A DNA stretch of 64,000 nt, from contig JAQUVD010000020.1 in assembly GCA_028693555.1 (NCBI GenBank), forward strand, positions 1 to 64,000. Direction: 5' to 3'. Of this stretch, positions 51,965-61,955 are shown one piece after another. Below the pieces are notes generated by a model. That model did not search any database. It was not told the origin of the DNA and worked only from the letters and a program-made list of their open reading frames with translations. Position numbers and translations under genes: made by a program. Position 1 is the first letter of the stretch. Every line of letters begins with the position of its first letter. The DNA comes from Hespellia sp. (GTDB lineage: Bacteria > Bacillota > Clostridia > Lachnospirales > Lachnospiraceae).

Positions 51965-54176
51965 ATTTATTATTCAGCATAAAGCCCTTATTCTTGCGGC
52001 ATTGATTGGTCTCATTGTAGTATCGATTGTCTTGGCTTTGGTATTATTCTTCCATATGCATAAGAAAAAGGATGACTTAGAAGAAGAAATTGCAGAAACA
52101 AAGGAAAAGAAGCAGGAAAAAATCACGGAAGTGAGGAAAATAGTAACTCCGGATGGAATCAATCCGAATCCGATGTCCTATACGATTCTGCATGATACAG
52201 GTCATGATGTTTATATCCGTAGTTTTACGGTAGATACTTTGCCGAAGCGGACCGTATTTGCGGCAACGTTTCCTGCTCTATTTAATTTTGACCGTATGAA
52301 CAGTTCCGTGTTTATTGAACCAATTGGAGAAGGCAGGGCGTCCCATCTGCTTGATGGACGTATCGTGGAGATTGAGACGAACATCATTACAGCAGAAAAG
52401 AATGCAGACAGAAATCAATTGAGAAAACTAAATGCGAAACTTCATGATGCCGAAACATGGGCACAGAGAATTGAAAGTGGCGATAACAGCCTTTATCATG
52501 TATATTTTCTGTTTACGCTCATGGCAGAAAGCTTAGAACAGCTGAATCGTAGAACAGATGCATTTCGAAATCTAGCAAAAGAAAAGCAGATCACGATATC
52601 CTGCTGTTATGGTCTTCAGGCAGAATGTTATCTGACAGGTATGCCGCTTATTTACCGCTATACAGCAGATATTGGACCCATCCGTTCCTGTGGATTGAAA
52701 CGTCATACTATGGACAAGCTGAGTATCGCAAGTATTTTTAACCATACACAGGACAGCTTTTTTCATACGCATGGCATTATTATTGGGCGTAATATGACAA
52801 CGGGGATGCCTGTTGCATTCGACGCTTATGACAAAAAGCATAATGGCTACAATATGGTTTTTGCAGGTATGACAGGAACAGGGAAATCGGCGTGTATGAA
52901 GATTTTAGCATCTCGGTATATTACGAAGAATGGGTATCGATTTGTATGTATTGACTCACAGGCAAAAGGAAACCGTGGTGAATATGCGATGCTTGCAGAT
53001 ATGATGTGCGGGACCAACTATGAGATAAAAAACAACTCTGATAATGTTATTAATCTGTTTGATATCGACAAGGAAGAAGAATGGTCCGAAATTACCGGCA
53101 CCTTTGAGGTATTGCGGCTACAGGATAAAATATCCAATGCTAAATCCGATATGATGACGCTTATACAAGGAAATAAAGAACCTGCGGAGTTTGCGCTGGT
53201 TACCCATATAGAGCGTATTGTCATTGATATCATTACAGAGTTATATGAGGAAAAACAAATATATGAAAATGATGTGGAATCGCTTTATGAATCTGGAAAA
53301 GGAATTAAAGACGGTGTTCTGACCAGTGGAAAGATTAAGAAACAACTTCCAATTCTGACCGATTTTTACCGGAAGGCATTAATTAAAGCTAAAGAAAACA
53401 AGATAGCAGAGCATAAGAAAGCCTATCGAATTATTTTGGATAGTTTGAAAGATCGTGTACGGGAATTGAATTATTGTCCAAAATGTATGTCGTTTTTTTC
53501 AACGGAAGAGTATGAAAAAGCACAGGGAATGTGCAGTTGTGGTGAGGAAATTACAAAGATACGGGGAGCAAAGGCGTATTACGATGGTCAGAGCACGATA
53601 AAGATTAAAGATAACGAGCGTTTCACGAATATCGATATCTCTCAGCTGCCGGAAGAAGAAAGACCGATTGCAAGACAGATCAGTCTCAGTTTTCTAAATG
53701 AGCAGTTTATCAAAACAAATGCGACAAACCCAAAGAAGACACACTGTCTGGGAGTGATAGCGGATGAAGTCCATCAGAATTTTGGGATGAAGTCAGCGGT
53801 AGCAAGCCTGGATTATGTGGCGCGTACATCAAGAAAACGCTTGGTTTCCCTTTGGACGGCAACCCAATCCTTAAAGGATTATGACTGTTGCAGGGAGACA
53901 GAGGCTCTGCTGAAGCAGTCAGCAGCAAAATTTGTCTTTAAACAATCCTATGGAGACCGCAAATGGGTACAGGAGGCGTTGAACCTGACTGGAGGACAGG
54001 TGGATCGTGTGCTGGAACTTGGCGGAGAGCCAACGGATGAGGACATGAATCGTAAAGGTGAAGTCTGTATTGTAGACAATGGTAAAGTATGCTTCTGCAA
54101 AATAGACTATTTGCAGTCAGCCGAAGCGGTTTTTGTTGAGACAGATCCTCAGATCATACAGAAAATGTACGCATAG
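51957..54176 (+). CDS. VirB4-type conjugation ATPase
   Basis: A 739-residue ATPase that powers the transfer channel. It has one N-terminal membrane segment (LIGLIVVSIVLALVLFF), then the VirB4 N-domain. Walker A is VFAGMTGTGKSACMKI (Lys310), Walker B HCLGVIADEVHQ (Asp603, Glu604), followed by RTSRKRLVSLWTATQSLKDY. Two features are unusual: the membrane anchor, and a zinc-ribbon-like insertion (YCPKCMSFF ... GMCSCGEE) at about residues 505-525 between the two Walker motifs. ATG 51957 overlaps the preceding stop. Confidence 0.88.
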   Translation: MREFIIQHKALILAALIGLIVVSIVLALVLFFHMHKKKDDLEEEIAETKEKKQEKITEVRKIVTPDGINPNPMSYTILHDTGHDVYIRSFTVDTLPKRTVFAATFPALFNFDRMNSSVFIEPIGEGRASHLLDGRIVEIETNIITAEKNADRNQLRKLNAKLHDAETWAQRIESGDNSLYHVYFLFTLMAESLEQLNRRTDAFRNLAKEKQITISCCYGLQAECYLTGMPLIYRYTADIGPIRSCGLKRHTMDKLSIASIFNHTQDSFFHTHGIIIGRNMTTGMPVAFDAYDKKHNGYNMVFAGMTGTGKSACMKILASRYITKNGYRFVCIDSQAKGNRGEYAMLADMMCGTNYEIKNNSDNVINLFDIDKEEEWSEITGTFEVLRLQDKISNAKSDMMTLIQGNKEPAEFALVTHIERIVIDIITELYEEKQIYENDVESLYESGKGIKDGVLTSGKIKKQLPILTDFYRKALIKAKENKIAEHKKAYRIILDSLKDRVRELNYCPKCMSFFSTEEYEKAQGMCSCGEEITKIRGAKAYYDGQSTIKIKDNERFTNIDISQLPEEERPIARQISLSFLNEQFIKTNATNPKKTHCLGVIADEVHQNFGMKSAVASLDYVARTSRKRLVSLWTATQSLKDYDCCRETEALLKQSAAKFVFKQSYGDRKWVQEALNLTGGQVDRVLELGGEPTDEDMNRKGEVCIVDNGKVCFCKIDYLQSAEAVFVETDPQIIQKMYA

Positions 54177-54186
54177 GAGGAAACTG

Positions 54187-57081
54187 ATGAAATGGAAATC
54201 AAGAGTAAAAAAGTGCATTGTAATATTCTGTCTCGGGGTGATCTTGTCGGGGGTCGGTATTTCCGTGGTACATGCAACGGAAATACGTGACGAGGACCTT
54301 ATAGCAGAGGATTTGACAAATGAGGTGGATGATGCAAATGAGAATCGGTTCTCGGAAGGATCACCATGGCTTGACAATGCGGATGAATCCATCTATTCAA
54401 ATTCTGTGGATGCCGCCGAAGAAGAACAGGAAATTGAACCCGACGATCCGGGTTCCGTTGAAAAATATCTGTCAGAGCTGGTACGAAATGCGGCAAGTTC
54501 GCTGATATCGTTGTTAGAAGAAAACCTGAATGCAGGTCTTGACCAGATTATTTATGGACGGGTCGGAAGTGGGAAAGCAAATTCAGTAAACATATATGGG
54601 TTTGAACTTCGCTCAGGGAATCCTTATGGGGTAACGGCATCTGTATCATATACACTCTTTCGAAGCATGGTATTTGTTTTTTTGGGTATCAGTTTTGTAT
54701 TTTTACTTGCAAAGAGTGCATGGATGGGACGGACTGCACAGAGCAGGGAGCAGCTTAAATCGGAATTTTATCTGACCGCAATGAAGTTTTCAGTACTGAC
54801 ACTGATGCCATATTTGTTTGATCTATGCCTTTACATACGAGATGTCATGTTATATGGGGTAAAAGAAGTAACTGGACAGATGATCACAGGAGGGGCAACA
54901 CTCTCTCTGTCCAATGCATTTCTCATAAATGCAGAACGTACAGACAGATTTATAGATGCGCTAATGTATTTAGGGACAGTGCTTTTGACACTTTATTTTG
55001 CATTTATTTACATTGCGATTGCAATTGATCTGCTCATTTGTTTTGTGGCATTTCCAATTATGTGTGTGCTGCACACGAAAAAAAGAGATCTGTTCCAGAA
55101 CTGGACAATGAACGTCCTATCAGATATTATTACGCCTATTCTGGATGCCATATTGCTTCTGGTCCCGCTGCTGACGAGTCTGATGCTTTCTGATGTCATT
55201 AAGGGAATTGCAATTATACAGCTAATTATGTGTATGTTGATCATCCCGTCAAGAAACAGAATCAAAGTGCTGTTAGGAATTCAAAACAATGAGCGTAACG
55301 GTATTTTGGGAGCTATGGGGCTTATGACTCTTGGGCGAGTAGCTGCCGGTAAGATCAAGGGAGTCTTTGGAAAAATGTCAGAGATGCGATCGGATGTACA
55401 GAAAAGTCTGATGCACGGCGAACTGGCTGGTGCTGACGAAGCGGAGAGAGAATCCCTTCTGGGGGGCTTTAGCGCAAATGAAAATAGAAGTGAACTGTCT
55501 GAGACAGATATGACAGGACCACAGACAGAAGCATCGGGAGCACATGGAATATCTGATTATGAAGATGATTCAGAGTTGCAAAGTGGTGGCGGTCAGAGAG
55601 AACAGAACGATTTGCTGGATGAAGTGAACGGGGATACGAATGAAAATTTAACGGATGATATGCATGCTCGGGAAATCGATGCGGATAGTCAGGATAGGAA
55701 CATGACTTCTATAGATTCACCGGAGGGTGACATTTCTGGCGTAAATCGGCAGGAATCTATGCGTTCTCTGCAGGAGGGCAGTGAGATATCTGCTTCGGAT
55801 GCGGGAAAAGATGGCATAGAAGATGATGGAACAGAAGCAACTGAGAGCAGTTTTCAAGCATCGCCACTTACCAGGAATGAAGCAGTCCGCAGCCTGAATC
55901 AGGCAATGGAACAAAAACAAATGTCGATTGATGGGCTCAAGGCGCAGAAAGCCCAGTATTTGAATCAGGAGAAGAAGCTTGCAAGGCAGATGCTGAATCA
56001 TGAAAGAGGCACAGAAGAGTATCGGCAGCTTGAGAAAAAGAGAGCAGATGCGGCAGTCGGAGCAGCTGAGACAGAGCAGAGGATTGCCGGCCAGATGCAG
56101 GATGTTAATTTGCTTAAGAATCAGGTGAAAGCAATCCGTGGTTCCCAGTCGGGACCAGAAGCCAGCGCATTTGACGATGCGAAATCAGAGATTATTTGTA
56201 AGAGGGCAAATATTAACAACTTTGAGCAGCCAGAATTCAGAAATGCTCTATCAAACGCACAAATGCAGAAGCTTTACAGAAACCGGGCCATTGCAACCGG
56301 GGTCAAAGGCGTTGCTGCTGTAGCGGGAGCGGCTGCAGGTACGGTATTGTTGGGCGGTGGTTCCATTTTTATGCAGCCCTCAACAGTTGCGATGGCGACA
56401 GCGGGAGGTGCTGTGGCAGGTGCCTCCGTTGGAGGATTTGTAGAAAGCGGTGTTGTCAGTGCAGGAATAGCCGCATCTCATGCAGTGAGAGAAGGTGCGA
56501 AGGGATATCATGCGTATCGATGGATGCAGGCAGCAAAGGCAGGCACGGCAACAGATTTTGACACAGCATATGCACAGGCACCGATGAGCCAGACTTCAGC
56601 GTATGCACCATCTGCCATAGAAACGCCGTTGCAGAGGGAACGAAGAACGGTCAGGGAAGAAGAAACCATAATCTTAGCGAGTGCAGGAGGTTCCCAGATG
56701 CCTTCCTCGGAAGTACAGTCTCAAGATATTATCCATCAGCGTATGATTGAGCAGGACAGTTCAGAAGCAATGAAAAAGGTGATGTCATCGTCAGGCAGTC
56801 TGCGGACAAGTGCGGCATTGGTAGCCCTTGAAAAAGCAAACGTTGAAACAGAAAAGTATCTTGCCACGGTAAGGGAAACACAGGGATTGAATCTGACGCA
56901 GAAGCAGATAAGGGAAAAGCGAATCGAACTGCAGACCGAATTTATGACGGAAGAGGTGCTCGTCAAGTTGAGTCAGCAGTCAGATTATGAGAAAGGTTCA
57001 GATAAATACAATTCAGCCCGAGCACTTATTGAAGAGAAGGTAAGGGCTATTGTAGAAAAGAAAAACAGGGATATTCTTTAG
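54187..57081 (+). CDS. VirB6/TrbL-like polytopic channel protein
   Basis: A 964-residue protein. It has a signal-type N-terminus (CIVIFCLGVILSGVGISVV), an acidic periplasm-side stretch, and about six membrane segments between residues 150 and 370 (SMVFVFLGISFVFLL, YLGTVLLTLYFAFIYIAIAI, DAILLLVPLLTSLML and others). A long polar and coiled-coil C-terminal half follows, with a late Gly/Ala-rich hydrophobic patch (GVAAVAGAAAGTVLLGGG). This is the VirB6/TrbL/PrgH-type layout. ATG 54187 is chosen for AGGAGG upstream; the frame extends to 54133 inside the VirB4 gene. Confidence 0.75.
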   Translation: MKWKSRVKKCIVIFCLGVILSGVGISVVHATEIRDEDLIAEDLTNEVDDANENRFSEGSPWLDNADESIYSNSVDAAEEEQEIEPDDPGSVEKYLSELVRNAASSLISLLEENLNAGLDQIIYGRVGSGKANSVNIYGFELRSGNPYGVTASVSYTLFRSMVFVFLGISFVFLLAKSAWMGRTAQSREQLKSEFYLTAMKFSVLTLMPYLFDLCLYIRDVMLYGVKEVTGQMITGGATLSLSNAFLINAERTDRFIDALMYLGTVLLTLYFAFIYIAIAIDLLICFVAFPIMCVLHTKKRDLFQNWTMNVLSDIITPILDAILLLVPLLTSLMLSDVIKGIAIIQLIMCMLIIPSRNRIKVLLGIQNNERNGILGAMGLMTLGRVAAGKIKGVFGKMSEMRSDVQKSLMHGELAGADEAERESLLGGFSANENRSELSETDMTGPQTEASGAHGISDYEDDSELQSGGGQREQNDLLDEVNGDTNENLTDDMHAREIDADSQDRNMTSIDSPEGDISGVNRQESMRSLQEGSEISASDAGKDGIEDDGTEATESSFQASPLTRNEAVRSLNQAMEQKQMSIDGLKAQKAQYLNQEKKLARQMLNHERGTEEYRQLEKKRADAAVGAAETEQRIAGQMQDVNLLKNQVKAIRGSQSGPEASAFDDAKSEIICKRANINNFEQPEFRNALSNAQMQKLYRNRAIATGVKGVAAVAGAAAGTVLLGGGSIFMQPSTVAMATAGGAVAGASVGGFVESGVVSAGIAASHAVREGAKGYHAYRWMQAAKAGTATDFDTAYAQAPMSQTSAYAPSAIETPLQRERRTVREEETIILASAGGSQMPSSEVQSQDIIHQRMIEQDSSEAMKKVMSSSGSLRTSAALVALEKANVETEKYLATVRETQGLNLTQKQIREKRIELQTEFMTEEVLVKLSQQSDYEKGSDKYNSARALIEEKVRAIVEKKNRDIL

Positions 57082-57093
57082 GAGGTACGGAGG

Positions 57094-58056
57094 ATGAAGA
57101 ACAGAAAAGCCATTTGCATTATTATTTTTTGCATCTTTCTGTGCCTGCAACTGACAGGATGTGACCTGTCAGAGGACAGAAGTGACAGAAGTGGCAGCAC
57201 TGGTGCCTATGGAACAGCAAATGTGCCGCCGCTGGTTGAACAATGGAGAGATGATGTTGAAAAATATGCAAGAAAGTATGGCGTGGAGGAATATGTGGAA
57301 TTGCTTCTTGCCATGATTGCACAGGAATCAGGAGGTGACGCAGATCGGTATCCAGATATTATGCAGTCATCAGAAAGTGCCGGCGATTCACCCAATACGA
57401 TTAGTGACCCACAAGCGAGTTTGGATCAGGGAATCAAATATTTTGCGTCATTGGTTGAAGCCGGAAAAGCGGCTGGAGTGGATACGGATACAATCATCCA
57501 GTCATACAATTTTGGCGGAGGTTATATTACATATGTAAGTAACAATTATAATAAGAAGCACTCGGAAGAGGCGGCAAGGGCATTTTCCAGCATGATGGCA
57601 GCAAGAATGGGTTGGAGCAACTATGGAGATGTCAAATATGTCGAACATGTTCGATCTTTTATGAACATGGCCTCTGAAGGAGATGCCATTGAAAACTATG
57701 ACAGGATGTATGCCATGATGAAGGAGTATGAAGGTGTCCCGTATGTGTTTGGTGGCGAGTCTAAGTCCGGGATTGACTGTTCCGCAATGTCTCAAAAACT
57801 ATACCAATCCATTGGTATTACACTGCCTAGGGTTGCCAATGATCAGTATAATGCAGTAAATCATGTTAGTGAATCAGAAGCAAAGCCTGGAGATTTGATT
57901 TTTTTTACTGGAACATATGATGCAGGAGCATATATAACACATGTTGGAGTATATACAGGAAATGGTCAGTTTTTCCATGCAGGAGGATCGCATTGCCAGT
58001 TTTCTTCCTTATCAGGGTATTACAGAGATCATTTTGCAGGGTTTGGCAGATATTAA
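57094..58056 (+). CDS. Lipoprotein peptidoglycan hydrolase: lysozyme-like plus NlpC/P60
   Basis: A 320-residue cell-wall hydrolase of the VirB1/Tn916-Orf14 type. It has a lipobox QLTGC (Cys23) and a goose-type lysozyme-like domain (LLAMIAQESGGD, Glu78; IQSYNFGGGYI). An NlpC/P60 endopeptidase domain follows, with YVFGGESKSGIDCSAMSQ (Cys229) and YITHVGVYTG (His283). It opens the wall locally so the transfer channel can assemble. GGAGG precedes ATG 57094. Catalytic residues of both domains are present. Confidence 0.9.
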   Translation: MKNRKAICIIIFCIFLCLQLTGCDLSEDRSDRSGSTGAYGTANVPPLVEQWRDDVEKYARKYGVEEYVELLLAMIAQESGGDADRYPDIMQSSESAGDSPNTISDPQASLDQGIKYFASLVEAGKAAGVDTDTIIQSYNFGGGYITYVSNNYNKKHSEEAARAFSSMMAARMGWSNYGDVKYVEHVRSFMNMASEGDAIENYDRMYAMMKEYEGVPYVFGGESKSGIDCSAMSQKLYQSIGITLPRVANDQYNAVNHVSESEAKPGDLIFFTGTYDAGAYITHVGVYTGNGQFFHAGGSHCQFSSLSGYYRDHFAGFGRY

Positions 58057-58073
58057 ATAGAAGGAGGCAGGAG

Positions 58074-58607
58074 ATGAGAATCAAAATAAAAAAGAAAAAA
58101 TTAATAGTTATATTTTTAAGCATAGTCCTTATATTGGCGGTGATACTAATGGCGTTTGTGTGGAAGTTTATCGGTAATTTTGACAGTAATGTGACCGGTA
58201 GTGAAAACAACAGGAGTCAGATAGAAAGTGAAACAGTAAAATTATCAGCGGAAGAGACGGTAAAGGCATATGCGCAGGTCATCTATACATATTCCACAAC
58301 AGAGCGCTATTTTTATGAAGGGGCAGAGGAGTATATGACAAAGGCTGCTTATAGAAGCCTTGTGCCAATGACAGATGCAGAAGCGAATGGGGAAGAAATA
58401 GAAGCTCAGGAGATGCATTCTCAGTTACAGGATATTGTCAGCTACTACCGTCCGGATGGAGATGACATTCATGTACTTTCGGAAGTCCATTTTACACTCT
58501 CGGGAAGTGGAGAGTACAAAATACGCCACATTTTAAAAATGAAGCTGATTCAGCAGGATGGCTGGAAAATAAGCGAATGCAGTGTACTTGATACGATGGA
58601 AGAGTAA
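58074..58607 (+). CDS. VirB8/TcpC-like membrane protein
   Basis: A 177-residue protein with a basic N-terminus, one membrane helix (LIVIFLSIVLILAVILMAFV) and a small extracytoplasmic domain (AEETVKAYAQVIYTY; HVLSEVHFTLSGSGEYKIRH; GWKISECSV). This is the size and order of NTF2-like VirB8/TcpC domains, but shorter than Tn916-type two-domain TcpC. ATG 58074 is chosen for AAGGAGG upstream; the frame extends into the previous gene. Confidence 0.6.
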   Translation: MRIKIKKKKLIVIFLSIVLILAVILMAFVWKFIGNFDSNVTGSENNRSQIESETVKLSAEETVKAYAQVIYTYSTTERYFYEGAEEYMTKAAYRSLVPMTDAEANGEEIEAQEMHSQLQDIVSYYRPDGDDIHVLSEVHFTLSGSGEYKIRHILKMKLIQQDGWKISECSVLDTMEE

Positions 58608-58612
58608 GGGAG

Positions 58613-60304
58613 ATGGATATGCAGGATGAAATGAATATGAAAAAGCTGTATATACTGTGTGGTTTGTCCTCAAAAGAAAATGAGGATATTCGAAATGCCT
58701 TGAATCAGACAGCCAAGGAGTACGGATACGAAACTGCATGTGTCAGTCGATATCGAAAAGAAGGAATCCAGCAGTACATCAGTGAACATCCGGAATTTCG
58801 CATACTGGTTCTTCAGGAGTCTATGCAGAGCAGCTATCCCTATACTGCAGAGGAACTGGCAGAACTTATGGATGAGCATCATCTGAACATTGTTATTTCT
58901 CTGAAAAAGGCTCATCGTGGAAATTCATATATGAAGGTTTTGTATACGGCAGGGATTTTAAATGCATTGTATGAAGAGGATGCAACAGCTGAGAATATCA
59001 TAAAGCGGATATTATATCCACGGACACGTAAAGAGGCACGTGAGTATTACAAAATTATAACAGCAGCCGATGCAATGCAGACTTTAGAAATTGTGGATGA
59101 GGAGCGAATGCAGGGCTACCTTTCTCATATTGTGGAGGGTGTAGGAAAGGAAGAAATAAGAAAAAACTATAGATACGTTGCAAATTCTCTGAAAATCATA
59201 GAAAATATGTATTTGATTGACCATCTGCCGGATGCTGTAAAAGATGTGGTATCTGCCGAGGAAATCTACCAACAGGTTTGCTCTATGATGGAACCAAAAA
59301 AACGATGGACATTTGGAAAAAAATCAGTTTTCAAAAAACAAAAGAGTGCACAAGAAATAGAGAGCAAGGTCATGTCAGGATCTCCGGACGTTGGCGTAAA
59401 GGAAACCACAACGATGGAAAATGAGGCAGAAGACCGGAATGTAGTGGAAATGATAGACGAAGATATATCAGATCTAATGGGCTTTTTTTCGGCTAGTAAG
59501 GAACAGGAATTTTCTTCGGGAGAAGTATTTCACTTGACAGGTCAGGAAGAAACGAAAAAAATAGAAGAAACCACAAAGAATCCAGGAGCTAAGAGAATAA
59601 AATCTGGAAACTCAAGGCGGAATGTTCTTATTGGAGCAGCAATTTCAGGAATCATCCTGTTCTTTACACTTGTCATTTTGTTTGGGTTCTTCCTGTATTC
59701 AGAGTATCGATCAACGGAGAAGAGTGAACCGGTTGTTTCACAGCATTCATCGGTGGGAACAGAAATACCAGAGGAACCGGATGATTCAAAGACGACCCAG
59801 AATAAAACACAGAACAAAACCGGGCAGACCTTAAAGAAAAAGGAACAGACAGAGCAAAAAGACGAACAGAATACGGAAGAAAAACAGAAAGAAGAGACTG
59901 TAGAGAAGAAAGAGAACAGTCAAGAGGCACAAAATGTGCCGGCTTCGGAACCCATCGAGCAGACGGAAACAGCGGAAACAACTGTACCAGGTCAGGCACC
60001 AGATCAAGCAGTGACGGAACCATCATATGGAAATGTGACGGTTACTGAAGCATCAGGAATATCGGATTTGCCATCTGCATCTCCGGAGCAGCCAGCAAAC
60101 TATCAGGGCAGAATATTCACTGGTTCAGAGGTCGTGCAGATTGCTAGTGCAGAAGAGCAGAAGGGCATTAGAATATATTTGAAAACCAGAGAGTCTGGAG
60201 AAGGGTATTTCAATGCTTCAGAGGTTGCAGGGATGGTAGATGATACCTGTAGCTATTTAGCCCAGGGCATCGAAAATGGTCTGTTATCTTTTGTGCAACA
60301 ATAA
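58613..60304 (+). CDS. Single-pass membrane protein with receiver-like N-terminus
   Basis: A protein of up to 563 residues. Residues 10-120 alternate beta strands and helices (KLYILCGLSSKENEDIRNAL; FRILVLQESMQSS; NIVISLKKAHRG), like a receiver or TadZ-type fold, without a clear phospho-acceptor Asp. A membrane helix at about 345-370 (VLIGAAISGIILFFTLVILF) is followed by a long low-complexity K/E/Q/T-rich stalk and a small C-terminal domain (GIRIYLKTRESGEGYFNASE). The layout suggests a signalling or tethering protein spanning the membrane near the channel. The start is ambiguous (58613 or ATG 58619). Confidence 0.5.
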   Translation: MDMQDEMNMKKLYILCGLSSKENEDIRNALNQTAKEYGYETACVSRYRKEGIQQYISEHPEFRILVLQESMQSSYPYTAEELAELMDEHHLNIVISLKKAHRGNSYMKVLYTAGILNALYEEDATAENIIKRILYPRTRKEAREYYKIITAADAMQTLEIVDEERMQGYLSHIVEGVGKEEIRKNYRYVANSLKIIENMYLIDHLPDAVKDVVSAEEIYQQVCSMMEPKKRWTFGKKSVFKKQKSAQEIESKVMSGSPDVGVKETTTMENEAEDRNVVEMIDEDISDLMGFFSASKEQEFSSGEVFHLTGQEETKKIEETTKNPGAKRIKSGNSRRNVLIGAAISGIILFFTLVILFGFFLYSEYRSTEKSEPVVSQHSSVGTEIPEEPDDSKTTQNKTQNKTGQTLKKKEQTEQKDEQNTEEKQKEETVEKKENSQEAQNVPASEPIEQTETAETTVPGQAPDQAVTEPSYGNVTVTEASGISDLPSASPEQPANYQGRIFTGSEVVQIASAEEQKGIRIYLKTRESGEGYFNASEVAGMVDDTCSYLAQGIENGLLSFVQQ

Positions 60305-60337
60305 TACAAAGATGGTGGGACGAGAGGAGAAAGCTAC

Positions 60338-60937
60338 ATGGCGGACGTACCGACAGTAGAAACAATATTAAAAGAATTAAACATACTAAGCGGTCACGTG
60401 AAAACCTATAGCACTGGTGCGTATCCCGCTTTTTACCTTCAGCTACATACTGTACTGCGTATTCAGGATATTCTCGAAATGCAATTAAGTGATTTATATT
60501 TCTGGGACTCTGGGATGATCAGGATTTTGCCGGAAATCGTGTATGCAGGTGAAAAAATCGAGTTGGATGAAGAGGGTAGGAGGGAACTTGCATGGTATGC
60601 TATGCAGCGTATAGCGGTTCGCACTGCGAATGAGGAAGTTTTGGATGACTGGCTGTGTGTGAATAAACAGGGAAAACAGTTACAGATGCAGGCATATCGA
60701 AAAACCTTGGAAAGAGCAAGTGCAGAACTTGGATTTAAACTAAATTATAATGTTGGATATCTGCATAGCCTATACGGATACCTGGAGATTGCACATGGAA
60801 GAAAGACAATAGCAGAGGTGGCGGATGAGTATCATGTAACACGATATTATCTGTTGAACCGGATATTTAAAGGAATGGAAATCCAGTATCTTGACCATGT
60901 GCTGTCACATGTAGCGAATATTAACAAGGAGATGTAG
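60338..60937 (+). CDS. Degenerate tyrosine-recombinase-like protein
   Basis: A 199-residue protein that follows the catalytic-domain order of tyrosine recombinases. The Arg I region is TVLRIQDILEMQLSDLYFW (Arg41), the central region has NKQGKQLQMQAYRKTLERA, and the HxLR box reads YLHSLYGYLEIAHG (His143, Arg replaced by Tyr146). The C-terminus ends MEIQYLDHVLSH with a possible nucleophile Tyr184. Loss of the second Arg and of the N-terminal arm-binding domain argues against recombination. A DNA-binding role in the transfer operon is more likely. Confidence 0.55.
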   Translation: MADVPTVETILKELNILSGHVKTYSTGAYPAFYLQLHTVLRIQDILEMQLSDLYFWDSGMIRILPEIVYAGEKIELDEEGRRELAWYAMQRIAVRTANEEVLDDWLCVNKQGKQLQMQAYRKTLERASAELGFKLNYNVGYLHSLYGYLEIAHGRKTIAEVADEYHVTRYYLLNRIFKGMEIQYLDHVLSHVANINKEM

Positions 60938-60938
60938 G

Positions 60939-61955
60939 ATGACACTTAACAGAATATATGACGAATTACTATGGCTGTATAACAGTAGCAGAAAAGAGTT
61001 TTTCCCGGAAATGGTGGCTTTTTTTGTGAATTGGTTTTCTGGAAGGCAACATACGATACTACGAAAAGAGGACGAAACATGGAAGGTGCTTGCATCATCT
61101 GAGCATGACGTAGATGAAATAGATGCAATACAAAGAATTGTAGAAAATGAGTACAAGGACATGAATAAAGACTATTTTTCAATGACAGAATTACGCCGGG
61201 GAATGGCTAATACAATCCTTCCATTAAAGGTACGAAAAAAAACAGTAGGACTGTGGCTGATGGAAAGTGCTGGCAAGGAGCGTATTGTTCCAGAGAAGGA
61301 AAGTCTCAGACTGTCCCATCTAGTGGCTTTAATACTGAAGCAGGAACAGGATGATAAATTGTGCTTGTTGAATCGGTATCTGGATGCAGAAACGAATCTT
61401 CCCGGGACCAGTTATTTCAGCCAAGTAACAGAGAGACTGAAAAAACAGAGATATCCGGTGTGCTTGTGTTTATTTCGGATAGATAAATACAGGGAAAAGC
61501 TGCGATTATACGGAAGTGAGGCTCTTTTAAAGGATAAGCAGAAGCTCCTAAAAGACATAAAGGAGTTAGATATGGGGAATCTGTATATCGTTGCGGAAGA
61601 TACATTCGCTGTTATCACAGCAGAAAAAGAAAGAGAGGCTTATGCCCGGATACAAGTGGTCATGGAACAGGGCAGGGGCAAAAGTCTGAAAGCAGTCATG
61701 CTGAATCTGGAGAGTATGGATGATGTCTTATATGATATTGAAATGCGCTTGAGCTTTTGTAATCCCGGTATTATTCATGTACAATCTCTGGAGCGGGAAA
61801 CCAGTGTATTACCGCTGTTTGATTTGAAAGAAAAAGCTACGAGAATGGTAGAGGCGGAAGAAGGGGAAGAAGTGAACCGGGATATGGGGGAAATCCAGTC
61901 GGAAGAAATAGAAGAGGATCTGCTTGAACTGCTGGAGCGAAGGGGAAAAATATGA
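60939..61955 (+). CDS. Degenerate GGDEF protein with GAF-like N-terminus
   Basis: A 338-residue protein. The first 130 residues resemble a GAF-type sensor. The second half follows GGDEF order: DAETNLPGTSYFSQVTERL (for D-x-LTGL-x-NR), then VCLCLFRIDKYREKLRLYG, and VAEDTFAVITAEKE where active enzymes have GGDEF. Asp/Glu of the signature are partly kept but both Gly are lost, so it should not make cyclic di-GMP; it may bind a nucleotide or just fold. The acidic C-terminus is Glu-rich. It starts right after the 60338 gene and overlaps the next gene by four bases. Confidence 0.55.
   Translation: MTLNRIYDELLWLYNSSRKEFFPEMVAFFVNWFSGRQHTILRKEDETWKVLASSEHDVDEIDAIQRIVENEYKDMNKDYFSMTELRRGMANTILPLKVRKKTVGLWLMESAGKERIVPEKESLRLSHLVALILKQEQDDKLCLLNRYLDAETNLPGTSYFSQVTERLKKQRYPVCLCLFRIDKYREKLRLYGSEALLKDKQKLLKDIKELDMGNLYIVAEDTFAVITAEKEREAYARIQVVMEQGRGKSLKAVMLNLESMDDVLYDIEMRLSFCNPGIIHVQSLERETSVLPLFDLKEKATRMVEAEEGEEVNRDMGEIQSEEIEEDLLELLERRGKI

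Noticed and set aside
60338-60937. Active integrase of the element
   Set aside because: The second catalytic Arg is replaced and the arm-binding domain is absent; it also lies inside the transfer operon.
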